From Archaeoglobus sp. UBA230 (GTDB lineage Archaea; Halobacteriota; Archaeoglobi; Archaeoglobales; Archaeoglobaceae): a stretch of DNA of 64,000 bases. Positions 17,832-25,896 of the stretch are shown here, piece after piece (position 1 is the stretch's first letter; the number at the start of each line of letters is the position of its first letter). The notes under the pieces are model-generated. The model had not been told where the DNA came from. It was given only the letters and a program-made list of their open reading frames with translations, and ran no database searches. Where the stretch lies: the NCBI GenBank assembly GCA_002507545.1, contig DAVR01000004.1, positions 40,798-104,797 of the forward strand, read 5' to 3'. Made by a program: the position numbers and the translations under genes.

Positions 17832-18326
17832 ATCACCCAGCTTCAGAATGCTGAGAACCTCAATGTCCGATTCTTCCCTGTCAACAACTGCCACTATCGC
17901 CTTAACAACACCACCACTCTCCTCAACCCTTCTTGCAGCAGACAAAGCAGATTTACCCGTGGTGATGACATCCTCAACAATCAAAACCTTTTCTCTCTCC
18001 TTCAGCTCACCTATTCTGTCCCCACCAAGTCCGTAGTCCTTCCTTTCCTTTCTGAAGATGATGAGGGGTTTTCTGAGCTTCAGTGATACTGCAACTGCAA
18101 TTGGTACCCCACCAAGCTCGACACATGCGATTCTGTCAAAATCCATCCTCCCAGCAATTTCGGCAATGTGAGATGCAATCATTTCGAGGATATCGGGATA
18201 CGTTGAGGCGAGCTTCACGTCAACGTAAACCTTGCTCCTCTTCCCTGACGAAAGGATGAAATCTCCAAACTTCAGGGCTCCAACCTCTATCATCCTTCCA
18301 ACGAGCCTGTCCATCTCCCTACCCAT
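17790..18326 (-). CDS. pyrE: Orotate phosphoribosyltransferase
   Basis: PyrE transfers ribose-phosphate from PRPP to orotate. The 178-residue protein has LKFGDFILSSGKRSKVYVD at the N terminus, the flexible-loop FRKERKDYGLG and the PRPP-binding VLIVEDVITTGKSA. It has the usual length. It lies 4 bp after carS on the same strand, and its C-terminal end overlaps the convergent regulator gene by 42 bp. Confidence 0.95.
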   Translation of the reverse strand: MGREMDRLVGRMIEVGALKFGDFILSSGKRSKVYVDVKLASTYPDILEMIASHIAEIAGRMDFDRIACVELGGVPIAVAVSLKLRKPLIIFRKERKDYGLGGDRIGELKEREKVLIVEDVITTGKSALSAARRVEESGGVVKAIVAVVDREESDIEVLSILKLGDLLKAYDGLHSSES

Positions 18327-18330
18327 AGTC

Positions 18331-18870
18331 TCACCACGGAACCTCTTTGAGTCTTAACTTGTATGCAATATAATTTATCCCAAGATGCAAAAGCGGAGTG
18401 ATAACGATTGCAATAAAAATTATTTCTGCCGAGAAAAGCTCCCAAAATGAGTTGTATAAGCCTGCAATTGCTAAGGCGACAAGGAGGAAAGTTAACTGAT
18501 CAACTACAAGAAACTTCGCTCCCCTTTCATATCCTGCTCTCCTCTTTATGAAGCTACCAACACAGTCTCCAAACATTGCCCCGAAGGAGAGAAGGAACGT
18601 GAGGGTGAAGAACTCAAAATATGGCAGAGAAGAGAATATTTCAACGCCTAAGAGCTTTTCAACACCGTATTGGACATTTGCTGTCAGTATCCCTCCTGCA
18701 ACGCCACCAGCAAATCCTCTCCACGTCTTTCCATCACCAAGAATCCTCCTGCCATCAACAAATTTTTTGCCGAAATCAATCGGCATCCCCCCTCCAGTAA
18801 CAACTGCAAAATTGTTTGGGGTGTAGGCAGGAAGGAGGAGCCAGATCGTTTTGAGGAGTAAATCGAGCAT
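18331..18870 (-). CDS. carS: CDP-archaeol synthase
   Basis: CarS activates unsaturated archaetidic acid with CTP for ether-lipid head-group attachment. The 179-residue integral membrane protein has five or so hydrophobic helices and conserved polar loops: TPNNFAVVTGGG, DGKTWRGFAGG, FGAMFGDCVGSFIKRRAG and FLVVDQLTF. I choose ATG 18870 over a TTG at 18888 because it lies about 25 bp from a TATA box. It leads a two-gene unit with pyrE, as the 4-bp gap suggests. Confidence 0.92.
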   Translation of the reverse strand: MLDLLLKTIWLLLPAYTPNNFAVVTGGGMPIDFGKKFVDGRRILGDGKTWRGFAGGVAGGILTANVQYGVEKLLGVEIFSSLPYFEFFTLTFLLSFGAMFGDCVGSFIKRRAGYERGAKFLVVDQLTFLLVALAIAGLYNSFWELFSAEIIFIAIVITPLLHLGINYIAYKLRLKEVPW

Positions 18871-18888
18871 GCCCCCTCTTGGAATCAA

Positions 18889-18899
18889 ATTTTAAATTT
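18889..18899 (-). promoter_or_regulatory. TATA box of carS-pyrE
   Basis: An AAATTTAAAAT-type box is centred about 25 bp from ATG 18870, giving a leaderless transcript. The same T/A-rich stretch is near symmetrical and could also serve the plus strand. Confidence 0.5.
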
Positions 18900-18907
18900 T
18901 TTTCTTA

Positions 18908-18934
18908 ACGGCTTGGTCTCACGACTACACTGCA
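18908..18934 (+). repeat. Partial direct repeat, upstream copy
   Basis: ACGGCTTGGTCTCAC followed after 2 bp by CTACACTGCA recurs at 19238-19271, where 9 bp separate the two blocks. The 15-bp block has one mismatch and the 10-bp block is identical. The copies bracket the vapBC relic. Confidence 0.6.
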
Positions 18935-18970
18935 ATAGTTTTTAAATATTTTATACATAATACACATACA

Positions 18971-19212
18971 TGAAAAACATAATGGCGAGGGATGAAGTTT
19001 ACGAAAATCTTCGAAAAGGTATGCAGGGAAACTTGCAGACGATGAGTTGGAAAAATTGTTATAGGAGAGAAAGAAGTTCAGGGTGAGGAACTTTGATATT
19101 TGACACTTCAGTGGTGCTCCGGATTTTGAAATCTCGGCCACGATCTGGGCAAGATTGAAGGAAAAGGATGTGAGTTGAGCGATGCAAACATAATGATTTC
19201 GGCAGTCTGGTT
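18971..19212 (+). pseudogene. Decayed VapBC toxin-antitoxin relic
   Basis: In the first frame from ATG 18971 MKNIMARDEVYENLRKG matches the start of DUF217-type VapB antitoxins. A shifted frame then gives AGKLADDELEKLL, stop, ERKKFRVRNFDI. From about 19096 a third segment reads LIFDTSVVLRILK, the VapC/PIN N terminus. Next come EISATIWARLKEKD and, shifted again, ELSDANIMISAVW, the PIN motif near the distal Asp. At least three frame disruptions, a missing middle of some 80 residues and a lost C terminus make it non-functional. The 365 bp between carS and the next gene hold only this relic, the repeats and promoters. Confidence 0.75.
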
Positions 19213-19222
19213 TTTTACCTTC

Positions 19223-19233
19223 AACATTTAAAA
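19223..19233 (+). promoter_or_regulatory. TATA box of membrane protein gene
   Basis: ACATTTAAAAA is centred about 26 bp before GTG 19254, so a leaderless transcript is expected. Confidence 0.5.
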
Positions 19234-19237
19234 ACCT

Positions 19238-19271
19238 ACGGCTTAGTCTCACAGTGGATCCCTACACTGCA
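19238..19271 (+). repeat. Partial direct repeat, downstream copy
   Basis: ACGGCTTAGTCTCAC, then 9 bp, then CTACACTGCA. It spans the start codon of the membrane protein gene at 19254, so the upstream copy at 18908-18934 resembles a displaced duplicate of this gene's 5' end. Confidence 0.6.
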
Positions 19272-20117
19272 GCAATAAAAACCCTGAATCTGTTGTCAAA
19301 AGTCGTTCCAATAATGTTTGCAAGCCTGATCCTATCCAATGCTCTCTTTTCTTTGCCCCAGTTTGGCAGAGTTTCTGATTTTATGAACAAGGTTGTAGGC
19401 TTATCCAACCTGAAAAGCGGATTTGCAGTTGCATCCTTTCTAATTCATCCGGTAGTTGGAGTTGCCACGCTTTCTGCAATGTACAAGTCTGGAAAGTTGA
19501 CCTTTGAGGAGACTGCATACTCAACTGCCCTCTCTTTGCTCCCGAGGGGTTTTAGGGTTGCCGTTCTATTTTTAGCCCCTGTAGCGGTTTCCATACTCGG
19601 AGTTGTTGGTCTTTACTTTGTTTTGCTCGATCTGCTTTCGAGAGTTGTAATATTCATCATCTTGATTCTCCTTGCGAGAGTTACGCTGGGGGATGGAGGA
19701 GATGATGATGTCACTAAGTCCGATTACAGCTTCAACCTCAAAGAAGTCCTCAAGGTGTTTCTCAGAACGGTTGCAGTCCTCTCCGTGTCCACCTTTTTCA
19801 CTTTCCTCATCTTCCAATTTGGCTCTTCTGAAAATGCTGGACTTCTGATCCTGTTCTCGGGAGCGATGAGCACAACTGCAGGTTTAAGTGTTGCCGGTAC
19901 GATGATACATTCCGGGATGATGGACTGGAGAATCGCAGTTTTTCTCGTGTACATCTCCCGGATCATCCATGTTTTTGTCGAGTCTTTCAGATTCTCACTG
20001 CCAATATTCACATCCTTTTTTGGAGTTAGAACCGGGCTGAAACTCTTGGCAGTTCACATCGTATCAAACTCTCTCTCGATAGCTCTCGCAGCTCTTCTTT
20101 TCTCAGTTCTCCTGTAA
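19254..20117 (+). CDS. Polytopic membrane protein, possibly nucleoside-recognition (Gate) family
   Basis: The 287-residue protein has about eight hydrophobic segments with a short acidic cytoplasmic loop (GDGGDDDVTK) in the middle, which splits it into two halves. The pattern LSNALFSLPQFGRVSDF, then SFLIHPVVGVATLSAM and LSLLPRG in the first half recalls the Gate domain of nucleoside-recognition/SpmA-like membrane proteins; this is inference. The start is GTG 19254 from TATA spacing. The last 92 bp overlap the convergent ABC ATPase gene, unusually long for this genome. Confidence 0.7.
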   Translation: MDPYTAAIKTLNLLSKVVPIMFASLILSNALFSLPQFGRVSDFMNKVVGLSNLKSGFAVASFLIHPVVGVATLSAMYKSGKLTFEETAYSTALSLLPRGFRVAVLFLAPVAVSILGVVGLYFVLLDLLSRVVIFIILILLARVTLGDGGDDDVTKSDYSFNLKEVLKVFLRTVAVLSVSTFFTFLIFQFGSSENAGLLILFSGAMSTTAGLSVAGTMIHSGMMDWRIAVFLVYISRIIHVFVESFRFSLPIFTSFFGVRTGLKLLAVHIVSNSLSIALAALLFSVLL

Positions 20118-20778
20118 CTCTCCCACCGCTCATAACGTACATTCTATCAGCTATGGCCCTTGCAAGTTCAAGATCGTGCGTGATGAAGAGGTAAGAGACT
20201 CCTGTCCTCTTCTGAATGTCCATCAACATCCTTACTATAGCTGCCTGCACCGACACGTCAAGCATTGATGTTGGTTCATCGCACACCACAAATTCCGGCT
20301 CCAAAATCAGTGCTCTTGCAATAACCGCTCTCTGCAACTCCCCACCGCTCAGCTCAGAGGGTTTGCGATGGAGGTGCTCTTCCTTCAGCCCCGCCTTTTC
20401 TGCAATAGCCGCAACAGCATCGAACTCCTCATTCATCGTCTCGGCAAGACCGTGAACTCTCAGGGGCTCAGCTATGCTATCGTAAATTCTCCACCTTGGA
20501 TTGAGAGCCTCATCGGGGTTCTGAGGTATGAGCTGCACACTTTTTCTGAATTCTCTTGTTGGAGCCGTTATCTCGGTATCTTTGAAGAACACCCTTCCCG
20601 CATCGGGTTTTACAAGCATCAGAAGCACTCTTCCGAGGGTAGTCTTGCCACATCCGCTTTCACCAAAAAGTACGACGGTTTCCCCTTCATCCACGGCTAT
20701 GGAGCATCCTTTAAGAACTTCTATCCTTCTCCTCCCAACCTTGAAAGATTTTGAAACATTAACACATCTCATCAGCAT
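20026..20778 (-). CDS. ABC transporter ATPase, DppF/OppF/NikE type
   Basis: The 250-residue ATPase carries Walker A GESGCGKTTL, Q-loop QLIPQNPDEALNP, signature LSGGELQRA and Walker B FVVCDEPTSMLDVS, followed by ITHDLELA. It is the second ATPase of a peptide/nickel-type importer. It overlaps the upstream ATPase gene by 20 bp and is the last gene of the transporter operon. It lacks the C-terminal oligopeptide motif of its partner. Substrate cannot be told from the ATPase. Confidence 0.92.
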   Translation of the reverse strand: MLMRCVNVSKSFKVGRRRIEVLKGCSIAVDEGETVVLFGESGCGKTTLGRVLLMLVKPDAGRVFFKDTEITAPTREFRKSVQLIPQNPDEALNPRWRIYDSIAEPLRVHGLAETMNEEFDAVAAIAEKAGLKEEHLHRKPSELSGGELQRAVIARALILEPEFVVCDEPTSMLDVSVQAAIVRMLMDIQKRTGVSYLFITHDLELARAIADRMYVMSGGRVTGELRKEELRELSRESLIRCELPRVSARF

Positions 20779-21676
20779 ACAGCCAACACCTCACCAAACT
20801 ACCGTCAACCTCCAGCAAAGGTGGTTCCTCTGCACATCTCGCAGTTGAGAGGTCACACCTCTCTCTGAACCTACAGCCTTCTGGCAGATTCACCAGACTT
20901 GGTTGAAACCCTTTAATTGGATTCATCCCCCTCTCAGGGAGAGATTCAAGCAATCCCTTGGAGTAGGGGTGGAGGGGACAATCAAAGAACTCTCTCGCTG
21001 GAGAAATCTCGACTATCTTCCCGCAATACATAACCGCTATCCTGTCGGCAACTTTTTCAGCAAAGGGCAAATCGTGCGTTATAACCATCAGCGTTCTTCG
21101 TCCGAGCTTCTGAAAAGCTTCTACCACCTGCTCCCTTTTCACAGCATCAAGCCCCTTCGTTGGCTCGTCTGCAATTATCATCTCCGGCTCCCTCGACAGA
21201 CCCATGACGAGGAGCGCCCTCTGCCTCATCCCCCCGCTGAGCTTGTGTGGGTAGTCCTTAAACCTGTGGCCTATGCCGAAGAACTCCAAAAGCTCTGAAA
21301 CTTTCCTCATTATCCTTCCTCTTTCCAGTCCCTGCTCCACGAGCGGCTCTGCGCACTGATATCCAACCTTCATCAGGGGATTTAGAGATGCCTGATTCTG
21401 GGGAATGTAGGCGATTTTGCAATTTCTGACCTTTCTCATCTCTTTTTCACTCAGCTTCAGCAAGTCAACACCGTCAAAAATTACTCTCCCAGTCACGGTA
21501 GCGTTGTTGGGCAGCAATCTGACGAGAGCCATCGCGAGAACAGTCTTCCCGCTCCCACTCTCTCCAACAAACACGAACCTTTCACCGCTCACAACATCAA
21601 AGTTCACACCATCAACAGCCCTCACGACACCAACTCTGCTTTTGAAGCGAACGACAAGGTTTTCAACTTTCAGCAT
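20759..21676 (-). CDS. ABC transporter ATPase, DppD/OppD/NikD type
   Basis: The 305-residue ATPase has Walker A GESGSGKTVL, YIPQNQASLNPLM, signature LSGGMRQRA and Walker B MIIADEPTKGLD. The C-terminal oligopeptide/dipeptide extension contains CRFRERCDLSTARC, a cysteine arrangement typical of these subunits. Start and stop overlap the neighbouring genes by 14 and 20 bp, so translation is coupled. Confidence 0.93.
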   Translation of the reverse strand: MLKVENLVVRFKSRVGVVRAVDGVNFDVVSGERFVFVGESGSGKTVLAMALVRLLPNNATVTGRVIFDGVDLLKLSEKEMRKVRNCKIAYIPQNQASLNPLMKVGYQCAEPLVEQGLERGRIMRKVSELLEFFGIGHRFKDYPHKLSGGMRQRALLVMGLSREPEMIIADEPTKGLDAVKREQVVEAFQKLGRRTLMVITHDLPFAEKVADRIAVMYCGKIVEISPAREFFDCPLHPYSKGLLESLPERGMNPIKGFQPSLVNLPEGCRFRERCDLSTARCAEEPPLLEVDGSLVRCWLYADEMC

Positions 21677-22535
21677 TCAAACCCTCCCCAAGAATGTTGA
21701 AACCCAGAACAGAAAGGGCGATAAAAAGTCCCGGAAAGAAGGAGATCCAGGGAGCGGTGGTTATGTAGTTCTTTCCCGAGTTGAGTATCTGCCCCCATTC
21801 CGGAATTGGCGGTTGAATGCCCAGGCCGAGGAAACCAAGGCTTGCAATTGTCATTATCACGTTCCCGATGTTCAGAGTTGCGAGAACTATCAACGGGCCC
21901 GCTGCATTTGGGATTATGTGTCTGAAAAGTATGTACCACTCTCCAGCACCAATCGCTTTGGCACATAAAACGAACTCCCTCTCCTTCAGGGACAGAACCA
22001 TTCCTCTCATCAGCCTTGCATACCCGACCCAGTTGGTGAAGACCACCGCAAATATAACGATGAAGGTGGATACACCATACACAGCGCAGAATACTCCAAC
22101 CATGGCTATGTTCAATACTATCTCCGGTATTGACATGAACACATCCACGATTCTGCCGATGACATCATCCACAACCCCTCCAAAGTACCCACTAACAGCG
22201 CCAACAAAACATCCCACTACCATTGAGAGCAGGGAGATCGTTATCGCAACTATCAGCGAAACCCTTCCCCCATGCAGAACCCTCGACAGCATATCCCTCC
22301 CAAGCTGGTCGGTTCCAAAGGGATGCTTGAACGATGGTGGAGATAACCTCTCATCCATGTTCACACTGCATGGATCTCCAGCTATCGGGGCGAGACAGCT
22401 AAGGATGAGTATGCACAAGATTATGCCTCCACCAGTAAATACCATTTTGTGGTTCGCACTAAAGCGACTAAACCCACTAAAACCACCAAACCCACTCACT
22501 CTCCGTCCTTGCCCTTGCCGCAGTTCACTCACCAT
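21663..22535 (-). CDS. ABC transporter permease, DppC/NikC type
   Basis: The 290-residue permease has an N-terminal cytoplasmic tail, one TM helix, a periplasmic segment with HPFGTDQLGRDMLSRVLHG (the DppC hallmark), then five more TM helices with the EAA loop AKAIGAGEWYILFRHIIPN. The tail has a short Gly-Phe-Ser repeat encoded by 9-bp tandem units. It overlaps the DppB-type gene by 11 bp and the DppD-type gene by 14 bp. Confidence 0.92.
   Translation of the reverse strand: MVSELRQGQGRRVSGFGGFSGFSRFSANHKMVFTGGGIILCILILSCLAPIAGDPCSVNMDERLSPPSFKHPFGTDQLGRDMLSRVLHGGRVSLIVAITISLLSMVVGCFVGAVSGYFGGVVDDVIGRIVDVFMSIPEIVLNIAMVGVFCAVYGVSTFIVIFAVVFTNWVGYARLMRGMVLSLKEREFVLCAKAIGAGEWYILFRHIIPNAAGPLIVLATLNIGNVIMTIASLGFLGLGIQPPIPEWGQILNSGKNYITTAPWISFFPGLFIALSVLGFNILGEGLNAES
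22458..22502. repeat. In-frame 9-bp tandem repeat in permease N terminus
   Basis: Four to five units of the form ACTAAANCC lie in tandem on the plus strand and encode GFGGFSGFSRFS in the cytoplasmic tail of the permease. Being a multiple of three, unit gain or loss would keep the frame. Confidence 0.6.
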
Positions 22536-23454
22536 ACTTCACTCTCGGATCTATTACCGTGTAAAGCAGATCCACTACGAGGTTCACAGATATCATCACA
22601 ACTCCTGACAGGAAGACGAGAGCCTGAACGACGGGGAAATCCCTCTCAAACACAGATTTTACGAGCAAAGTTCCCAACCCCTCCCACGAGAACACAACTT
22701 CAACCATGATCGAACCCACTATGAGATGGCTGACGGACATTGAAAGATAAGTTACTATTGGGATCAGAGCATTTCTCAAAGCGTGCCTCAAAACAACTGC
22801 ACTTTCAGCCAGACCCTTGGACCTTGCGGTTACGATATACTCCTTAGAAAGCTCTTCAATGACTGATGCTCTGATAAACCTTGTTTTTATTGCCATGAAG
22901 GAAAAGCTCCATGTTAAAACAGGCAGAACGAGGTGTTTGATGCCGCAACAACCAAATGCTGGTAGCAGGTGGAAATTTACTGAAAATATCCATATTAAAA
23001 CCAGTCCAAGCCAGAAACTCGGTATGCTTATGCCGAGCATTGAGAACATCCTTGTCAGATGGTCAATCCACCTGTCTCTGTAAATAGAGGAGAGTATTCC
23101 AAGAACGAAAGCGAAAAAAATGGAAATTAAGAAGGTTGCGAGAAACAGCTCTGCCGACGCCTGTGCCCTTTCGAGTATGAGGGGCATAACTGCTTTAGGC
23201 TCGGTCCACGACATGCCAAAGTCTCCTCTCAAAGCTCTCGAAAGCCAGTCGAGGTACTGGGTTACCAGTGGTCTGTTAAGTCCCAGCTCCTCTCTAAGCC
23301 TCGCTACATCCTCAGCACTTGGTTCATAGCCGTATCTGATACTCAGAATGAACTCCGCAGGATCACCGGGAAAAATGTAGAGAAGAGAAAATGAAATAAG
23401 TGAAACTCCGAGAAGTGTTATCACAGCCTGAACCGCCCTTCTTACAACGTACAT
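22525..23454 (-). CDS. ABC transporter permease, DppB/NikB type
   Basis: The permease has 309 residues from ATG 23454 (MYVVRRAVQAVITLLG), which overlaps the binding-protein stop by 1 bp (TAATG). A longer frame to 23502 lies inside the upstream gene. It shows the family features GDPAEFIL near the N terminus, LGLNRPLVTQYLDWL, six TM helices and the EAA loop ARSKGLAESAVVLRHALRN. It pairs with the DppC-type permease. Confidence 0.92.
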   Translation of the reverse strand: MYVVRRAVQAVITLLGVSLISFSLLYIFPGDPAEFILSIRYGYEPSAEDVARLREELGLNRPLVTQYLDWLSRALRGDFGMSWTEPKAVMPLILERAQASAELFLATFLISIFFAFVLGILSSIYRDRWIDHLTRMFSMLGISIPSFWLGLVLIWIFSVNFHLLPAFGCCGIKHLVLPVLTWSFSFMAIKTRFIRASVIEELSKEYIVTARSKGLAESAVVLRHALRNALIPIVTYLSMSVSHLIVGSIMVEVVFSWEGLGTLLVKSVFERDFPVVQALVFLSGVVMISVNLVVDLLYTVIDPRVKYGE

Positions 23455-25034
23455 TACACATCGTAGAACAGCGGTTCGCCCACTTCGTAGCCATTTGGCC
23501 ACTTGAAGGTCTCATCCCACGTCATGTCCATTTTCGGTGATGTTACGACAGTCATTATGTCAAAGTACAGTGGCACAACTCCTCTCTCCTCGTAAACAGC
23601 TTTGTAGAACTCCACCAGCAACTGTCTTCTTTTGCTCTCATCAAACTCTCCGAGTATTTTCTTGCAGAGGTTTCCAGTTCTCTCGCTCTCGTACACCTTC
23701 CACTTTGTTTCAGGATGGAACCTCCAGTACAGCCTCATGTAGAATCTCCTGTCAGTTCCGCCAATGTAGTATAGCCTCATGTCATATTCTCCACTATCCC
23801 TCTTCTCCTTGTAGGCACCGCTCTCAAGAACTTCCAGCTCTACATTGAAACCGACATCGTTCAACTTCTCCTGTACGAGTTGGCTTACCAGTATCTGGTC
23901 TCCCTGAGCTTTGTCAACGATTAACTTAACGTTGAGGTTGCTGTAACCCTTCTCCTTAATAATCCTCCTCGCCTCATCCGGATTGGGCTTGTAAACAATT
24001 CCCTGAGCCTTCGCCTCCTTAATACCGGGTGCCTTCTCAATGAACAGTGTTTCAGCAGGATAGACTTCACTGTTGAAGATTTTCACAACCTCATTTCTAT
24101 CTACCGCAAGATCAACAGCCTTTCTCGCGTTGACGTTGTTGAAAGGTTCTTTGGTGTAGTTAAAGGCGATGACCCATGTTAGGGGTTCTCCCCTCTTGAA
24201 GACCTTGTAACCATCTTGCCTGAGAGGTGCAAGCTGGTTTCTTGGAGTGTAATCACTCCCGCCATGGCAGTAGTCGGATAGGCAGTCAACTTCCCCACTT
24301 CTGAGAGCCATAACTCTCGTGTCTTCATCCTTTATGAACTTCACAACCAGTTTTTCGAAATTCGGCTCCAATCCGAACCTCTCATACCAGTAAACGTTCG
24401 GTTCGTAGACAGCGTACTCCCCCTCCCTGTAGTCAGCAACCTTCAGCGGGCCGGTACCGATTGGAAGAACCCATTCTCCCTTCACATCTCCCTTTGGACT
24501 GACGGAGCTGGGAGACATTATGCTCATATGAAACTCCGCCATTTTGGCGAGGTTTAAGAACTCAGCCTTCTTGTAGTGAATTGTGACGGTGTAGTCATCA
24601 ACAACGTCAGCAGACTCGAAAGTTTCTTGGCCGAGGGGGTGGTTGGCTGTGAGCCAGAGAACTGTAAATTTCACAGCATCGGCTGTAAGCTCATCTCCAT
24701 CTGAGAACTTTACCCCCTTCTTCAAAACGAAAGTTATGCTTTTGCCACCGTTTTCAACTTCCCACTTCTCAGCCAAAAATGGTTTGTATTCGTCCTTCTC
24801 CAAGTCGTACTCCACCAGCTTTTCGAGCGTGTTGACCTTCGGGAAGAAGCCGATACCCCACTTCCCACCCTTCAGTTTGTGGTCCTTGCCGTATCCCATA
24901 ACTACTGTGCTCAACTTACCGATCTCTACTCCTCCCGTGCTTTGCCTACTGGAACAGCCAAGCAAGTTGATGCCAAGCAGAGTGGCCGTTGTTGCGCTGG
25001 CATATTTCATAAAATTCCTTCTCGACAGCTTCAC
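23454..25034 (-). CDS. Peptide/nickel-type solute-binding lipoprotein with Tat signal
   Basis: This 526-residue family 5 binding protein starts MKLSRRNFMKYAS, a twin-arginine motif, and ends its signal at LLGC, a lipobox, so it is probably exported folded and lipid-anchored. The mature part has the family 5 pattern (TVTIHYKKAEF, VLPIGTGPLKV, FNYTKEPFNNVNARKAVDLAVDRNEV). Tat export would suit a cofactor- or metal-laden protein. It starts at GTG 25034 behind AAGGAGGTGAT, the strongest ribosome site in the operon, as expected for a binding protein needed in excess. The ligand may be peptide, nickel complex or another chelate. Confidence 0.88.
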   Translation of the reverse strand: MKLSRRNFMKYASATTATLLGINLLGCSSRQSTGGVEIGKLSTVVMGYGKDHKLKGGKWGIGFFPKVNTLEKLVEYDLEKDEYKPFLAEKWEVENGGKSITFVLKKGVKFSDGDELTADAVKFTVLWLTANHPLGQETFESADVVDDYTVTIHYKKAEFLNLAKMAEFHMSIMSPSSVSPKGDVKGEWVLPIGTGPLKVADYREGEYAVYEPNVYWYERFGLEPNFEKLVVKFIKDEDTRVMALRSGEVDCLSDYCHGGSDYTPRNQLAPLRQDGYKVFKRGEPLTWVIAFNYTKEPFNNVNARKAVDLAVDRNEVVKIFNSEVYPAETLFIEKAPGIKEAKAQGIVYKPNPDEARRIIKEKGYSNLNVKLIVDKAQGDQILVSQLVQEKLNDVGFNVELEVLESGAYKEKRDSGEYDMRLYYIGGTDRRFYMRLYWRFHPETKWKVYESERTGNLCKKILGEFDESKRRQLLVEFYKAVYEERGVVPLYFDIMTVVTSPKMDMTWDETFKWPNGYEVGEPLFYDV

Positions 25035-25774
25035 AAAATCACCTCCTTAAAACCTGTAACAGCAAAATACTCCTTGCTCCACGCAAAACGGTAAACGAGG
25101 GGCTGGTTTTCCAGCATCCTTTCCTTCATCCACCTTAGATCCACCACAGAAATGTCAACCAGTCCTACACTCCCGAAAAGCTCCACGATTTTTTCCGGTT
25201 CAGAACCCCCGTAAAACGGGAGCATGCTGTTTATCTCCCTGCTGTAGTGTCCCCTCCATGGGATTCTTCTCTCGTAGATTGCAATTCCGATACGGCCGAT
25301 GAATCTTCTTAATTTGGCTTTTGTTGATGTAGTGAGCCATTTGCCATCTATCGCAATTACCCTCCCACCTTTCCTTACCACTCTTACCCACTCTTCAACG
25401 GCCTTTTTCGGGTTAGGCAGAGTCCAGAGAAGGTGTCTGGAAATAACGGCATCAAAGGACTCATTGTCGAAGGGTAGGTTTTCAGCATCTCCCACTTGGA
25501 AATCAACATCAACTCCAGCCTTTCTGGCTTTGTCCCTCGCCACTCTCAGCATTCCCTCTGAGATATCCAGTCCCACAACCTCGTAGCCCAGCTCTGCAAG
25601 AAGTAGGGCTATGAAACCAGTCCCTGTCCCGACATCAAGAATTCTCATCTTCCTCTCAAGTAATCCGGCCAAAAAATCCTTCCATAGCTCAGGGAAGGCT
25701 ACATGTCCCGGAGACCTGTCGTAGCTCATGCATCTCGAATCCCAATACTCTTTTATCTTCTCCTTAACATCCAT
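25031..25774 (-). CDS. Class I SAM-dependent methyltransferase
   Basis: The 247-residue UbiE/COQ5-like methyltransferase has motif I RILDVGTGTGFIALLLAE, GLDISEGMLRVARDKA and FDAVISRHLLWTLPNP. It is the first gene of the ABC transporter operon and overlaps the binding-protein gene by 4 bp (GTGA), so the two are likely linked in function, perhaps by modifying the carried ligand. The substrate is unknown. ATG 25774 is preceded by AAGGTGTTGAG. Confidence 0.85.
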   Translation of the reverse strand: MDVKEKIKEYWDSRCMSYDRSPGHVAFPELWKDFLAGLLERKMRILDVGTGTGFIALLLAELGYEVVGLDISEGMLRVARDKARKAGVDVDFQVGDAENLPFDNESFDAVISRHLLWTLPNPKKAVEEWVRVVRKGGRVIAIDGKWLTTSTKAKLRRFIGRIGIAIYERRIPWRGHYSREINSMLPFYGGSEPEKIVELFGSVGLVDISVVDLRWMKERMLENQPLVYRFAWSKEYFAVTGFKEVIL

Positions 25775-25896
25775 AATCTCAACACCTTGTTAAGTTTACG
25801 TATTCTCTGAATATCTTGTAATATTTTTTCTCTAAAAAATGTTAACAGGTGAGATAAATATTTTTTGAAATCATACTTAATAAAAAATCCTGAAAA

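Noticed and set aside
18905..19252. 115-codon minus-strand open frame between carS and the membrane gene
   Set aside because: It is antisense to the recognisable vapBC relic, has no family likeness and covers both promoters.
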